From: Pyrinomonadaceae bacterium
Lineage (GTDB): Bacteria > Acidobacteriota > Blastocatellia > Pyrinomonadales > Pyrinomonadaceae
Direction: 5' to 3'
Assembly (NCBI GenBank): GCA_030841085.1
Contig: JAVEDP010000024.1
Location: 62,001 to 126,000 of the forward strand
Length of the DNA stretch: 64,000 nt
Made by a program: the position numbers and the translations under genes. Shown here piece after piece: positions 1 to 10,800 of this stretch (its first letter is position 1; each line of letters opens with the position of its first letter). The notes under the pieces were generated by a model. It had not been told where the DNA came from. It ran no database searches and saw only the letters and a program-made list of their open reading frames with translations.

Positions 1-3000
1 TCGCTTAACTGTATCCCGGAGTTGCTTTTGTGATTCCTTACTCTTGGCCGCGACACTTGCCGCGTCAATGTATTTCGCCTCAGTAATTATGACCGCCAAT
101 TGCAACGAACCTTTTGCGTCCAGTTCAGGACTGAGAACAAGAATGTCAGCAGTTTGTTCTTCGCGTTGGCCCAACCAGTCGGCGTAATCGTCGAGGAAAT
201 ACCAACCCAAATACTTATCGGTGCCCAACTCATGCTGGACTAAGAATCTGCTGAGGACAACACCCATCAACTCACTGGCATTCCGTCCACGCTTCGCAGC
301 ACGAAGAACAATGTCACCCGAGATGTCTTTGGCATCATTTATGAACCGCTCAGATAGTGCCTTAAGGCTCGATTCATCTAGTTCTAAGTTCAAAGCCTTG
401 ATCCGGCTCAGCACCATCGACTGGAGCAAGCCTAACGGTGCTTTCGACGAGATTATTAGATTCCGGCCATGAGTAGATGAGTGTTTATATCGAATTACGC
501 GAACATCTTGGTTAAGTAATTGTCGTCGGTCTAGTAGCTCGTCGTAGTTTACAACCCAATTTCCCAAGTTATGAGTTTCCTCGAAGATTCGCGCCGTCGT
601 ATTATCGCGAAAATCCAGTTGCCGAGCTGGCAGAAGTCTCTGACCTTCGACGCCATCCCAGTTCCCCTTAACAAAAGTAGTTAGAGCTGTTAGATAGGCC
701 CAACCTTCTGCTGTTTGAACGGGACAGCAAAGGTAAACAACAGACTTCATGTCATCAAAAGCTGCCGGTCGTCGTTTAGACCATCTGGCAGGGACAAATG
801 AATTTCGGACTGCGGGCCGCGCATTTTCCAAAAACCATTCAACCCTCGCATGTCGGGCTATGACGTCTTGCGAGAAAACTATGTCCGTCGGAAGGCCTTC
901 CTTCTTCGATGGCGGCGGTGCCTGATCGGCCATGATGCCAATCCTGAGTCGCGCCATGAAGTCTCGGGTGGCCTCGCTGGCATTGAAGCTGTCCGCATCT
1001 CCGTCTGAGGTTTCAACAATCTTCTCGTACAAACTACGAAGCCGTTTTGGGTCTCGGTGCCTAAGGATCACCTGACATCGGATCTCGTCTTCCAATTCGT
1101 GAAGCGCACCAATCTTCTCGACCACCGCTTGCGGCAACCGTGCTGAGTCACAGTTGTAAAGTACTATTTGCAGATTGGCTTGTTCGTGAGGCTGCAGCTC
1201 CAGATATCGTTGCACCAATTCAACAACTTGGCTCGCAGCTTCGGCTGGGTTTTCATTGGTATCGTCGATCCCGTCATTGCTGATGGTCGGAAGCTCATGC
1301 AGGCTGTAATCACCCACCGCATCAGTTAAGGACAAAAGAACAGGCTCGTTCTCCTGCCAGCCAAGGACTAACTCGGGATAAAAAGGATGGCTCATCTCCA
1401 TTTCTGTGTCCCGGAAAAACAGTCTGGGATCGCCAAAATCCACTTCTCTGGTCACCAACAAACGCTTCACTAATTCCGCGACTCTTCCTGCCTTGATAGC
1501 AATTGCCGCAATTCGAAGCGGATGCCAGGGAGCAACAATCGACGTCGCTCGACCGCCTTCGACCGCGACAACGCCTAGGTGAAGCAAGGGGCGCAAGAGC
1601 AAGTCGCGATTGCGGTCGCCCTTCCCGTCGCGACACACGGCCGTCAGGAGTTCTCCATAAGCTGTCGCTTGATCCAGCAACGCGATATGTGCCAAGCCTT
1701 CGTCGGCGATTGCGCCGATCGCATCAGTGTATTTAGTTCGAAATTCTTCGAAGAGATCTTTCAGTTTCGTAGCGACATCAGAGGAAACTAGCCGTTGCTC
1801 CCGCGCAGTATCTAAATTCTTGATCCAGATCCGTCCTATGTCATTCGCCGTCTTGTATACGGCAACAAACGATCCTCGATCCTTGCCAAACACCGGCACA
1901 AACGTCCGCACATTCGAAAGGTCTACGGTCTGGAACTGCCCTTTGGCACTCAACGTTTCACGATTGGCGACACAGTAGACCATCGGGTGTTCAACCAATC
2001 GACTCCAGTCATCGGCGAACTGACTACAAACGGTCTCAGGGTTGTACCTCCAGATCATTTGGGTCGCATACTTTTCAGATCCACCCGATTCAAGGGCCAC
2101 TTCCAGCTCAATCAAGAACTTCAATTGGAGCGCAGTCCTTGCTGTCGAGTAGGTCAATTTCTTTTTCGCGGCTTGCCAGCTTTCCACTAAGGTGGGAAAT
2201 TCCAAGAGCGAACCGACCTCCCAACTAACCTTCCTCCCAAAGAGTGCCTTCATCCCTCGATATCGGTTGGCAAAAAACAGTCCAGCATCAACATTAAGAT
2301 CCCTCAACTCCTTTTTGTTGCTGCGATCGCATCTAATTCTAAGTTTTCTGTTGGCGCTTGGGGTCTCTTGACTGAAAAGCCGTTCAAGTGAACGAATGAG
2401 TCCCAATAAGAAATCCTCTGACTCGACTGGTCGACCAAAAATAAACCGATCCCATGCCGCTTTGAGCTTGCGTTCCTGCTTCAGCTCAATTCTGTGACTG
2501 TCGTAAAAATTGCGATCTTCATCTTCGGAACCGCTAGTAGTCTTGCGTTTAATCAGCCGTTCCAGATAATCGGTCTCATCGGAAGTGATCAATCCCTCAT
2601 CTTGCTCGTCGTAAAAGTCAATGGTCTCTTGGCCCAGATTGAACTGTACTCGCTTAAAGCCATCAAAGAGAGGTGCGATCGCTTCCCACTCACACTCAGC
2701 CAAGGCACACGCTGCGTCGTTCCACCCGTTCGGTGCTTCGATGAACGCCCGAACGACTTCATGTTTGTCCTCGGGAATACTGTCCTTCACGCTTTCAAAA
2801 GTTTCACGTAATTCATCTTCTGTGAGCGGGAACTGCGAGGGTGTCTGCTTTTCCAGGAAGCATGCTCTCTTCTTAACGGCTGAATCATAGAGCTTCTTCC
2901 AACGCGAGGCGTGGCCTCGAACCTTGTCATTTAGACTATTGAAGTAAGCCGAGTCTCTAGGAATCCGTAACGCCGGCAAGGATGCGCCCAAGGCAACTAT

Positions 3001-3549
3001 CAAGGGCTGCCCATCGTCTTTGATTGCCTTCCGCGTTCTTATGACGTAATCAGCAGTTCGCTCAAGAGACCATGTTTGCAAGTCACAAATCGCAGCTAGC
3101 GATTTCGCCCACCACTTGCGGTGGTCGGGAATCAAACTCAGCCCTTCAGCCGCAACCTTGACCCAAAGATCCGCCTGATCTAACAATTGCGGCGAACCGA
3201 CTGGCTCGATTTCTTTGATCGATTGCTCTTCATTGAAACCTGTGTTTGCTACAAGCAGTGCCGGCTTCGTTGTGGGTGAGTTTCGAAAGTGAGTTGCGGG
3301 TTTTTCGGTAAGTATGTCTTCAGGAAGCCCGAAGTTGGCTACGAAGTGACTAGGTAATCTAATTTCAATTTGGTCGTTTAACTCTGCGTCACCGATGATC
3401 TCACGCGCAACGGCTGCTGTTTGCTCAGCATTCAGGCAGTCCAGGATAAATCTTGCGGTTCCTTCAAGCTCATCGTTCCGGTCATCGACCTTGACACGAT
3501 CGCGCAAGTATTCCGCGGCAACCTTTCCAATGAGCGTCGCGCTGTTCAT
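1..3549 (-). CDS. sspH: SspH/DndH-like phosphorothioation-dependent restriction protein, C-terminus outside window
   Basis: The frame is open from an ATG at 3549 to the window edge (1183 codons, no stop), so the C-terminus is missing. Its ATG overlaps the stop of the upstream gene as ATGA, which implies translational coupling. The protein begins MNSATLIGKVAAEYL. About residue 685 it has a segment reading IVAPWHPLRIAA, of the kind seen in DndH/DptH-type proteins. Near the window edge it has DILVLSPELD followed by VIITEAKYID, which resembles a PD-(D/E)XK nuclease core. By family knowledge it is the large subunit of a complex that attacks DNA lacking phosphorothioate marks. The assignment rests mainly on operon position (sspB, C, D, F, G, H) and size, so the name is inferred. 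The FtsK/HerA-like translocase part expected in DndH relatives would lie beyond the window. Confidence 0.75.
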   Translation of the reverse strand, partial: MNSATLIGKVAAEYLRDRVKVDDRNDELEGTARFILDCLNAEQTAAVAREIIGDAELNDQIEIRLPSHFVANFGLPEDILTEKPATHFRNSPTTKPALLVANTGFNEEQSIKEIEPVGSPQLLDQADLWVKVAAEGLSLIPDHRKWWAKSLAAICDLQTWSLERTADYVIRTRKAIKDDGQPLIVALGASLPALRIPRDSAYFNSLNDKVRGHASRWKKLYDSAVKKRACFLEKQTPSQFPLTEDELRETFESVKDSIPEDKHEVVRAFIEAPNGWNDAACALAECEWEAIAPLFDGFKRVQFNLGQETIDFYDEQDEGLITSDETDYLERLIKRKTTSGSEDEDRNFYDSHRIELKQERKLKAAWDRFIFGRPVESEDFLLGLIRSLERLFSQETPSANRKLRIRCDRSNKKELRDLNVDAGLFFANRYRGMKALFGRKVSWEVGSLLEFPTLVESWQAAKKKLTYSTARTALQLKFLIELEVALESGGSEKYATQMIWRYNPETVCSQFADDWSRLVEHPMVYCVANRETLSAKGQFQTVDLSNVRTFVPVFGKDRGSFVAVYKTANDIGRIWIKNLDTAREQRLVSSDVATKLKDLFEEFRTKYTDAIGAIADEGLAHIALLDQATAYGELLTAVCRDGKGDRNRDLLLRPLLHLGVVAVEGGRATSIVAPWHPLRIAAIAIKAGRVAELVKRLLVTREVDFGDPRLFFRDTEMEMSHPFYPELVLGWQENEPVLLSLTDAVGDYSLHELPTISNDGIDDTNENPAEAASQVVELVQRYLELQPHEQANLQIVLYNCDSARLPQAVVEKIGALHELEDEIRCQVILRHRDPKRLRSLYEKIVETSDGDADSFNASEATRDFMARLRIGIMADQAPPPSKKEGLPTDIVFSQDVIARHARVEWFLENARPAVRNSFVPARWSKRRPAAFDDMKSVVYLCCPVQTAEGWAYLTALTTFVKGNWDGVEGQRLLPARQLDFRDNTTARIFEETHNLGNWVVNYDELLDRRQLLNQDVRVIRYKHSSTHGRNLIISSKAPLGLLQSMVLSRIKALNLELDESSLKALSERFINDAKDISGDIVLRAAKRGRNASELMGVVLSRFLVQHELGTDKYLGWYFLDDYADWLGQREEQTADILVLSPELDAKGSLQLAVIITEAKYIDAASVAAKSKESQKQLRDTVKR

Positions 3550-5093
3550 TCGGTTCCCCGCGAGTATGGGTTTTCAACATATGCGCAGCCGTCTGATAAA
3601 CGGCGAAGCATTCCCAGACTTCCCAGTCGCTGTTCCAGCCGACGAGAGTTGGCTTGGAAAACCTTCTTATCAAATTCATCTCTGTCTAGAATGCGCTCCG
3701 CCTCTCTGTCACCGAAGACAAATCCATACCGTTCGTAAAGTCGTTCAAGAAACTCATTCAACTCCATTCTTCGGTTAACATTTGCCAGCAGAAGAGCTTT
3801 GAACAAAGCATCCGTCGGAGCGTACCGAAACTTATTTGTTCCCCTCTTAGATACCAAACCCGCCTCTCGTCCAAAACTGCGATGCACATTTGCGACGTGT
3901 TGCCTGTGGCCGTTCAGCGCTTGAACCTTCAACTCGCTTAACATGGCTTGGGCATCGTTCGGACCATCATAATCATCTGCTGCCTCACCCCAGCGAACTC
4001 GATCTTGCAGAATCTGGCGACATCTGACAAAGGACCCGGGATCGATCATTGCGGCCTGCCACTCCTCTGAATCCGCGATTTGATCTATATATGTTTCAAC
4101 CGCCCTCGCAGGCAGCAAATTATTCTCGCTGAAACTGGCAGAAGAAAGTTCACGTACGAGCGTTTTCTTAGGTGCCACAACCTCACACACTAGATACAGC
4201 TTCTTCGATGAGTTACTCCACTCGCGCGCTATATTCAGCTGATAGAGCACGATATGCAGCGCGGCTAAAGTGACGAGATAAGGCCAGCCGTCGAACCCCG
4301 GCATTGATAGATTGAAAACACTCAGCCAATCTTCTCCCAATCGATCAAACGTTGGATGAGTCTTATAAGGAAGATAGCTCTTTCCCCGGAGTGAAGGGTC
4401 CTCTTCATCGTCGGGTTGCATCAATGCAAGCAGTTCATTCCATGGATTCTTACCGGCGAACATGGCGGAAACGTGTGTCCTTAGAGCCGCATTAGATGAG
4501 GAACGGCAAAGCATGAGGTAAAGCATCTCGCCAGTCCTTCCAAAGTTGATGTAGTCCCGAGTCGCTGTTCCTGAATTAGAGATTTTAATGTCTTCATACA
4601 GGGCCTTTGGTCCAAACGGAAAAATGAATCGCGACGTCCAGCGCTTGTTTGCACTTCCCTCGACATTTGCGCTCCGGATCATCCCGACGAGCGATACGAA
4701 TTGCCTGAATGAATGAAAACGCGTTCGTAGATAGGAAAAGTCGGTCGTCGACACGCCTTGTGCTTTGTCGCGCATCCATCTAAGCCATTCTTCCCAAGCG
4801 GAAGCGCTGTCTGGAAAGAACTCGGCGATACGATCGAGTTCTTGGTTGTTAAAGAGAATGTTACGGAGGTACATTCTCTTGTAAGGAGTAAAGTTCGACA
4901 GACCAAACTCGCTACCCTCGTCCAACAGAGCACCATGGCGAAACGACGACTCCGCTACAGTCAAGAACTCCAAGAATAACAACCACGCGGAACCTGCGTC
5001 CCAAAGACGATGACCCCAAATTTGTTCATCGATCCAAGGTGAAATGCTTAGGACATTGTCTGAAGGTGGAGGAACCACGATGGACTGGTCCAT
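3546..5093 (-). CDS. sspG: SspG-like component of the phosphorothioation restriction complex
   Basis: This is a 515-residue soluble protein with no signal peptide or membrane segment. It is tightly coupled at both ends: its ATG shares TAATG with the stop of the sspF-like gene, and its TGA overlaps the next ATG. The N-terminal half is rich in aromatic and hydrophobic helices. The C-terminal third looks like a winged-helix, DNA-binding type of fold, from about residue 420 (NVNRRMELNEFLERLYERYGF) to the end. No catalytic motif is visible. The product is named by position, as the middle gene of the SspFGH or DndFGH restriction trio. The sequence alone does not tell what it binds. Confidence 0.6.
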   Translation of the reverse strand: MDQSIVVPPPSDNVLSISPWIDEQIWGHRLWDAGSAWLLFLEFLTVAESSFRHGALLDEGSEFGLSNFTPYKRMYLRNILFNNQELDRIAEFFPDSASAWEEWLRWMRDKAQGVSTTDFSYLRTRFHSFRQFVSLVGMIRSANVEGSANKRWTSRFIFPFGPKALYEDIKISNSGTATRDYINFGRTGEMLYLMLCRSSSNAALRTHVSAMFAGKNPWNELLALMQPDDEEDPSLRGKSYLPYKTHPTFDRLGEDWLSVFNLSMPGFDGWPYLVTLAALHIVLYQLNIAREWSNSSKKLYLVCEVVAPKKTLVRELSSASFSENNLLPARAVETYIDQIADSEEWQAAMIDPGSFVRCRQILQDRVRWGEAADDYDGPNDAQAMLSELKVQALNGHRQHVANVHRSFGREAGLVSKRGTNKFRYAPTDALFKALLLANVNRRMELNEFLERLYERYGFVFGDREAERILDRDEFDKKVFQANSRRLEQRLGSLGMLRRLSDGCAYVENPYSRGTE

Positions 5094-6952
5094 TATCGAG
5101 TCACCTCCACTAATTCTTCGGTCGGATTGCCCATATCGTCGAGATTTAGTAGCCGGAACGTGAGAACACTTTGTTCCTTATCGACTTCGTAAAGTCTTTG
5201 CCTGTCGGCCAGTCGGGCAAGCAACTGGCTCTTGAAGGCCAGCATGTCTTCGTAGCATTCGCGTGAGAAGCTGTTCGGCAAAGCACCTTCAGCGACCCGA
5301 CTCAAGAATTCATATCGAACAAGATGCAACTCCATCGAACAGCTTATCGAGTCGGTCAGCACGACATTAAGTGCGGGCACGCCCCCTTTAAGGATTAATT
5401 CCACTCGTTCATGCCCACGCCGCCTCACAGGAATGCTGTCCTCCAGCATTCTGCTAACCCTTGCGTTTGAAAAGGACAGACTTGTCGCCAAGAACAATTC
5501 CCGATCGTTTGCCACCAACATTCCAATGAAGATTCGGTTCAGACCTCTAACAATACGAGCCAGGATTGGATGTTCAACCGAAGCATCCTGTCGGAGTACG
5601 TTGACCACTCGATCTAGGTACTCACCTGCATATTTGAAAACCGTCAACTCCCAAAGATGAAGATCCTCTTCCTGATCCGGTAAAATCTTGAAGAATAAAC
5701 CCCGCCTTTGACTGACAAGCATGTCGAGGAATTCTTGGCTACTGGATTCGTTCTCGTCGGCTCCTTCCACGTAATTGCGTTGTGCGGCATAGTAGCTCTC
5801 ATCAGCACCATAGAATTCATCGCCTGCCAGCAACTGCTCGAAGTAGCTGCGAAGGTCTTCATCCGCTTCTCCGAATATTAAGATGTTGTCGATGCGGTTT
5901 GACGTTTCGTACCCGATCCTGAACCTATTTAGATAATCGAATACTGTGATCCCGTCGCGCCGGGTCTCCGACAGGTTCCCACCAAAGATATTATTGTAAA
6001 GACTAGCCTTGGCGACTGTTCTCCCTCGAATTATGTTTGGTACATCCTTCGACACCATTAAGCGATCCTTTGCCCGTGAGTGGCCCAAGATTGCGTTTGA
6101 CAGAAGAAGCAATATTTGGCGGATCGGTATATGTAGCTCATTAAAGTCACACAGTTGAAATAGTTCTCTTAATCGTTTTCGCACCAACGGCGTTTGCAGC
6201 AACTCATAGTTACGACGTATTGGACACCTTGGTCCAAACGCGTCAAATTCTCCGGGCGACTCCTGGTAGCACTTCTGCCACCCTTCGTGTGAAATCAAGG
6301 CGTCCAGTGCTCGTTCCAACAAATCAGCGGAATCGCCACGACTAAGATTGAAGAATTTTAAGGCTGCACCTTCCTGGCTGCTCAGATTTTCAACGAGAAG
6401 GTTTTCGAACAACCTTCGCGTTCTTACTACGGAGTCAGTGTCGGACAGGAAGCGCCAGGAATCTATAAGCTGCCCGTCGTTGGCTGCGATGAGAAAGATT
6501 TCTTTGGGCTCAGTCTCATACAATGAATCGCAAAACCGGTGCAACAGTTCTTCCTTCTCGTGTTCCCATCGCGCACCTGGTTGCGGAGCCCACTCACTGA
6601 GATCCTTAATGACGTGAAGCGTAATGGTATCCGTGCCCGCGTATTGGATCTCTGTGCTGACGTATGGCTCGTCGAGAGCATTGATGTCCGTGATTTTGTG
6701 CCACACTTGACGGCAAAGATGGGTCTTTCCATCGCCCGCAGCGCCGGTCAATATTACTGATGTTGGCCTTGAGCCTGGCTCAAAACAGGCTAGTACTTCA
6801 TTCTGAGCAGGATGTTCGAAAATTAATGGACGGAGTTTGGCCCTGAGTGCAGATCGGTGGATCGCCTCGTCATACATGTTGTCGTTGCGAGGAATCGGGC
6901 CGTATTTGCGAAGAAATCGAATCCAGTTAACACCTTGTTGTTCCATAGGCAT
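5093..6952 (-). CDS. sspF: SspF/DndF-like P-loop ATPase of the restriction module
   Basis: This 619-residue protein carries a P-loop, TGAAGDGKTHLC, at about residues 69-80, and an acidic strand later (EIFLIAANDGQ) as expected for a sensor or Walker B region. It resembles DptF/DndF, the ATPase that opens the phosphorothioate-dependent restriction trio. It begins 72 bases after sspD and ends by TAATG overlap with the next gene, so modification and restriction genes appear to share a transcript. A second possible start lies two codons in (MEQQG). It probably powers the complex that senses unmodified DNA and damages it. That role is taken from the family, not seen here. Confidence 0.7.
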   Translation of the reverse strand: MPMEQQGVNWIRFLRKYGPIPRNDNMYDEAIHRSALRAKLRPLIFEHPAQNEVLACFEPGSRPTSVILTGAAGDGKTHLCRQVWHKITDINALDEPYVSTEIQYAGTDTITLHVIKDLSEWAPQPGARWEHEKEELLHRFCDSLYETEPKEIFLIAANDGQLIDSWRFLSDTDSVVRTRRLFENLLVENLSSQEGAALKFFNLSRGDSADLLERALDALISHEGWQKCYQESPGEFDAFGPRCPIRRNYELLQTPLVRKRLRELFQLCDFNELHIPIRQILLLLSNAILGHSRAKDRLMVSKDVPNIIRGRTVAKASLYNNIFGGNLSETRRDGITVFDYLNRFRIGYETSNRIDNILIFGEADEDLRSYFEQLLAGDEFYGADESYYAAQRNYVEGADENESSSQEFLDMLVSQRRGLFFKILPDQEEDLHLWELTVFKYAGEYLDRVVNVLRQDASVEHPILARIVRGLNRIFIGMLVANDRELFLATSLSFSNARVSRMLEDSIPVRRRGHERVELILKGGVPALNVVLTDSISCSMELHLVRYEFLSRVAEGALPNSFSRECYEDMLAFKSQLLARLADRQRLYEVDKEQSVLTFRLLNLDDMGNPTEELVEVTR

Positions 6953-7024
6953 TTTCTGAGGTTGGCACCGGTGGACTCCTGGATAAATGTTCGAACTTCA
7001 ACGAACATGGATAAAACATTAGCA

Positions 7025-7828
7025 TCAGAGCTGGCAGATTAGGCAGCCCTCTCGTTCTTCCTCTTCGTCCTCTAAACCACCAAGAATGTGGACCAAGCTG
7101 GTTGAACTTTTGCGGTCGCGTTCCCGATTCTTTTCCCAATTTCTCTTAATTTCCTCGATGCGTTCGGGTTGCTCAAGCTCTTCCAAGGACTCTTCGCCGT
7201 TCCAAAAGAACGCATTGCCGTTCTTTTTATTTGCGTATTCATAGGCTTTCGCCTTTTCGAACAGATCGGGGTAGGTTTCCTTTAATCTGACCCATTCAAT
7301 CTTCTGCTGATAAAAGCAAAAGTAACACCCGGAACGAGTCCGACCCCAGCTCATGAACGTTGGAAGCCCTAGGCCCGCCTCTTCTAAAATGCGAAAAATA
7401 TCTGCTCGAACCAAGCCATCCTCTCGAAAGGGATACACCGCAGTGATATTAGGCTTACTGCTTATATAACCAGCCCGTTCTTCATCTGCTCGGATTCCGA
7501 CATAATTAATCACCGGATCATCGCCGATATAATCTTCGAACGGCTTGAGTTTCAACATTCTCGTGCACCATCGGCGATGATTTGAAGGGATCATTCCGCC
7601 ATAGACATCGAGCCACTTATCGAAGCTGTAATCGGGACGCGTCTTATGAATTTCTTTCCCAAGATGCGCTTCGAGACGACTCAAATACTCGTAGGTTTCA
7701 GGTAGTTCCTTATCTGTGTCATGAAAGATGTATTCCATTTCAGGAACACGATCTCTCATATATACCGCGAGCGCTGCGCTGTCCTTACCGCCTGACAAAC
7801 TCAGGACGTGACGAACTGGCTTTGTCAC
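7025..7828 (-). CDS. sspD: SspD, DndC-like PP-loop ATP pyrophosphatase / PAPS-reductase family sulfur-transfer enzyme
   Basis: The start is taken as GTG at 7828, because AGAGGAGG lies six bases upstream; an upstream in-frame start has no such site. That gives 267 residues and a 44-base overlap with the end of sspC. The PP-loop SGGKDS is at residues 12-17, as in PAPS reductases and DndC. Cysteines likely to hold a cluster or carry sulfur are C88 (RRWCTRM), the pair in SGCYFCF near residues 160-166, and the C-terminal pair CLIC at 262-265. In DndC/SspD systems the enzyme adenylates the DNA backbone and helps replace a non-bridging oxygen by sulfur. Together with SspB and SspC it forms the single-strand phosphorothioation machinery. 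No cysteine desulfurase (SspA) lies nearby. Confidence 0.9.
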   Translation of the reverse strand: MTKPVRHVLSLSGGKDSAALAVYMRDRVPEMEYIFHDTDKELPETYEYLSRLEAHLGKEIHKTRPDYSFDKWLDVYGGMIPSNHRRWCTRMLKLKPFEDYIGDDPVINYVGIRADEERAGYISSKPNITAVYPFREDGLVRADIFRILEEAGLGLPTFMSWGRTRSGCYFCFYQQKIEWVRLKETYPDLFEKAKAYEYANKKNGNAFFWNGEESLEELEQPERIEEIKRNWEKNRERDRKSSTSLVHILGGLEDEEEEREGCLICQL

Positions 7829-10800
7829 TGTTTCCCTCCTCTGACGATAGGACCTTCCAGAATGCCCTGGCTGTTGCCGCAAGCCCTATACGCCTCTGTT
7901 CTCCCAATAAGGATGTGATTTGGGCTTCGATTGCTGCGACTTCAACTTCTTCACTCTTCGAAACGCAAATGACGTTGTCTACCTCCGAGCCGTCGGATTT
8001 GGTAATAGTAACTCGAACGGCGGATTCGTCGTTCGTTCGCTTCGCGCGTCCGAATCCGACGCTCTCGACGCGCCTAAATCTCGATATTAACTGACTAAGC
8101 TCGTGTACGAATTTGTCCTCATCAGCATCAACCCATTTCGAGGGCGGCACCGAGGCTACCAGACTCCCCAAAGACTCCAACCATTCAGCATCTGGCAAAT
8201 TGCGATCAACCAAGCGCATACAAAAAGCCTTCAATCGCGGTTCGTTGACCGCTATAAGCACATCCGCTGACCGGCTAGACATAGTGCTCCGCGCATCTTG
8301 GAAACTGTCCGCCAGATCGAAACCTGTCGTTAGTACCCGTTTCATTCGTTCTAGCAACTGAGGATGAGCCATTCTCAGCTCGTTCAGTATCGCTTTCAGG
8401 GACTCAACGAACTTCATTCCCTCTTTGCGCGTCAAGCGCCCTTTCGCACGAAAGGAGCCAAATCCACAAGCTTCTGGCAATTCTCTGAACAGTAGGGCCG
8501 ATGGTTCCCGAGCGTTCAGCAAAACGGAGCGCACTGCAACAGCAAACTCCGAGAGCCTTCTAGTCTTATGAGTGTAAGGTGGCAACCGGGCAGCAAAGAT
8601 ACATAAAGGTCGCACCACATCCAATAGGTCGATCCTTCGTTCATTTGAACGCTCCAGATCTAAAACCTCAAAAAGCCGATCGAATAATTCCAATCGTACA
8701 CCTGCTACCTTGCAATACTGGATCTCGAAGAGTTCAGGCACCTTCGTCAGTCGAAGCAGGTCCAAGCCGGCCATCTCCCTCATGAAAGCACCGGAGTCAT
8801 AAAACGCAACGAACTGCTCGTTCAGGACGGCGAATATCGCGAGGAGCATGGGGCTAATCCCATCTCTTACCCCGTACGGCGGTTTTCTTAACTCTGCAAA
8901 GATTTCTGAAACTCGAACACGGCTGTCGCGGTTCTTCTCAAGGAGGACCTTGATGCGATGCAGTGCCGGTCGCACTCCGCAGACATCTTGGCGTGCGCTC
9001 GGCTCTACTAGCGTTGGCCTCCCATCGACCTCTCGGTGTATGCACCCCTTTTGCAAAATGGATAAATAGATTGACATCTCCGGTGGTTTCTTTGCGGAAT
9101 CCATTCCCAGCAAAGGCTTGGACGAGGAACTGAAAATGCTTTCTATGAGCCGCGTTCGAGCCGCTGCGGCGGCGGAGCTCAAAGCACGACGATTGACAAG
9201 TTCGTTTTGAATCCTCGGAGCCTGTGCATAGACTTCATCGCAAACCGTAGATAGAGATGAAAGCAGTTCACGTCCGTTCCTGACCCGTAATATTTTGCCT
9301 TGTCTATACCAAACTAACTCCGTTCTTCCACTGAACTGTTGAAGGCCAACGAATGCCTGGACCCGCTCCTCCAGCATTCGCCTTGCGGCAGATATTTGCC
9401 GAGAGACTTCTTCGAAGGCAAATGAGTCATTGTTAAGCTCGGGAGTGCTGTTCCTGACCATTTCCCATCGTTGAACCTTCTCAACCAACTTGGCGAGTAT
9501 GTTAAGAGGATTCGGAATCGCGAAGAGGATGGCGGGCTGATCATCCAACACACCCGATGTTGCGAATCGGAGCGCTGCCTTCCGTTCCTCTTCAGTCTCG
9601 CACAGAGCAACAACGACCAGTCCGTCTGAAGTTTCATAGTCAAATTTAAGGCTTTCAGCGAGCTCGTTAACGGGCGAGAATCGAACTTCAAAATGGCGAA
9701 GGTTGCCAGTCTCGATATAATGTCTTCTTGCAACTAGGGGACGCGTCTCTAAATAAGAATGAATAAGGGAAGAGACTTGTTTGGGCTCAGGCCCAAGGGC
9801 TCGTGCCGCACTTGCATAGGCTCGTTCAAGATCGACGCTCGTATGTGGCCAGAGGCAAAACCCGCCTGAGGCTCCGCGATTGTAAAGGACCCTTTTATCT
9901 TTCTGTAGTTTCTTGATCGCTTCGCTGACCGTGTGTGCTTCGCGAGAATCCTTTCCACAAACCGCGACGAGTAACGCATCCTTGGTTGCCAAGAGATTTC
10001 CGGAATCCAACAGGTTTAACAGCCCCACTGTTTTGAGAATTCGTAGATCTAGGTCGTTTTGAGTTCGAAAGCTTTCGATCATTGAATCGATCTCATTCCA
10101 ATGGCTCCTATAACTCTGAACGCTCAGACGATGACCGAACGCGGACTTTGCATAGTCGTAGAGATTGTGAATGCGATAGAACCGTTCTCGATTAGCAGTC
10201 TGTTGCGCGAAGTCCTGCAGGCCGAAAGGCTCCGCTCCGAGAAGGAAACTAAATAACGAGCGTTCGTTTTGGCCAAATCGGCTGAAAAGTTTAACCAAGA
10301 CCGGAACTATTGACGGATGCAACGGATAGATTCTTTCGCCGTTATCTAACAGGTTCTTCTTTCCAACTAGCGCTCCGTACCAACCCAACTCAACAGCGGC
10401 AGCCATATCACGATGAGCTTGCGTTCCGATGGTTTTCGGAAGTTGGGCGACGTTGACTCTCAGGGCATCTCCAACCAGCCCCGCTGTCTGTTCAAGGGGC
10501 TGGTTAAAAATGAGTTGCTCAAAACGTCCTGCTACCTTTTCCCATTCCTTTTGTGCCGACTCCGTCAGGTTGTCGGCGTAAGCATTGAAGCCTTGATGTA
10601 GCAGCCCGATAAGAAATAGCGGAGTCTTGCCACTTCTTGACGCGAACTCAGCAAGTCGTTGAAGTAGGTAAACATCCTGCCTCTCAGGATGATGCGCAGC
10701 ATACTCCAAGAACTTTCCTAACTCATCGACGATTAACAGAAGACCATCAGCTTTCTTAGCAGCGCTAACGTAGACGTTCGCATCCGCGAGTAGCTGAACT

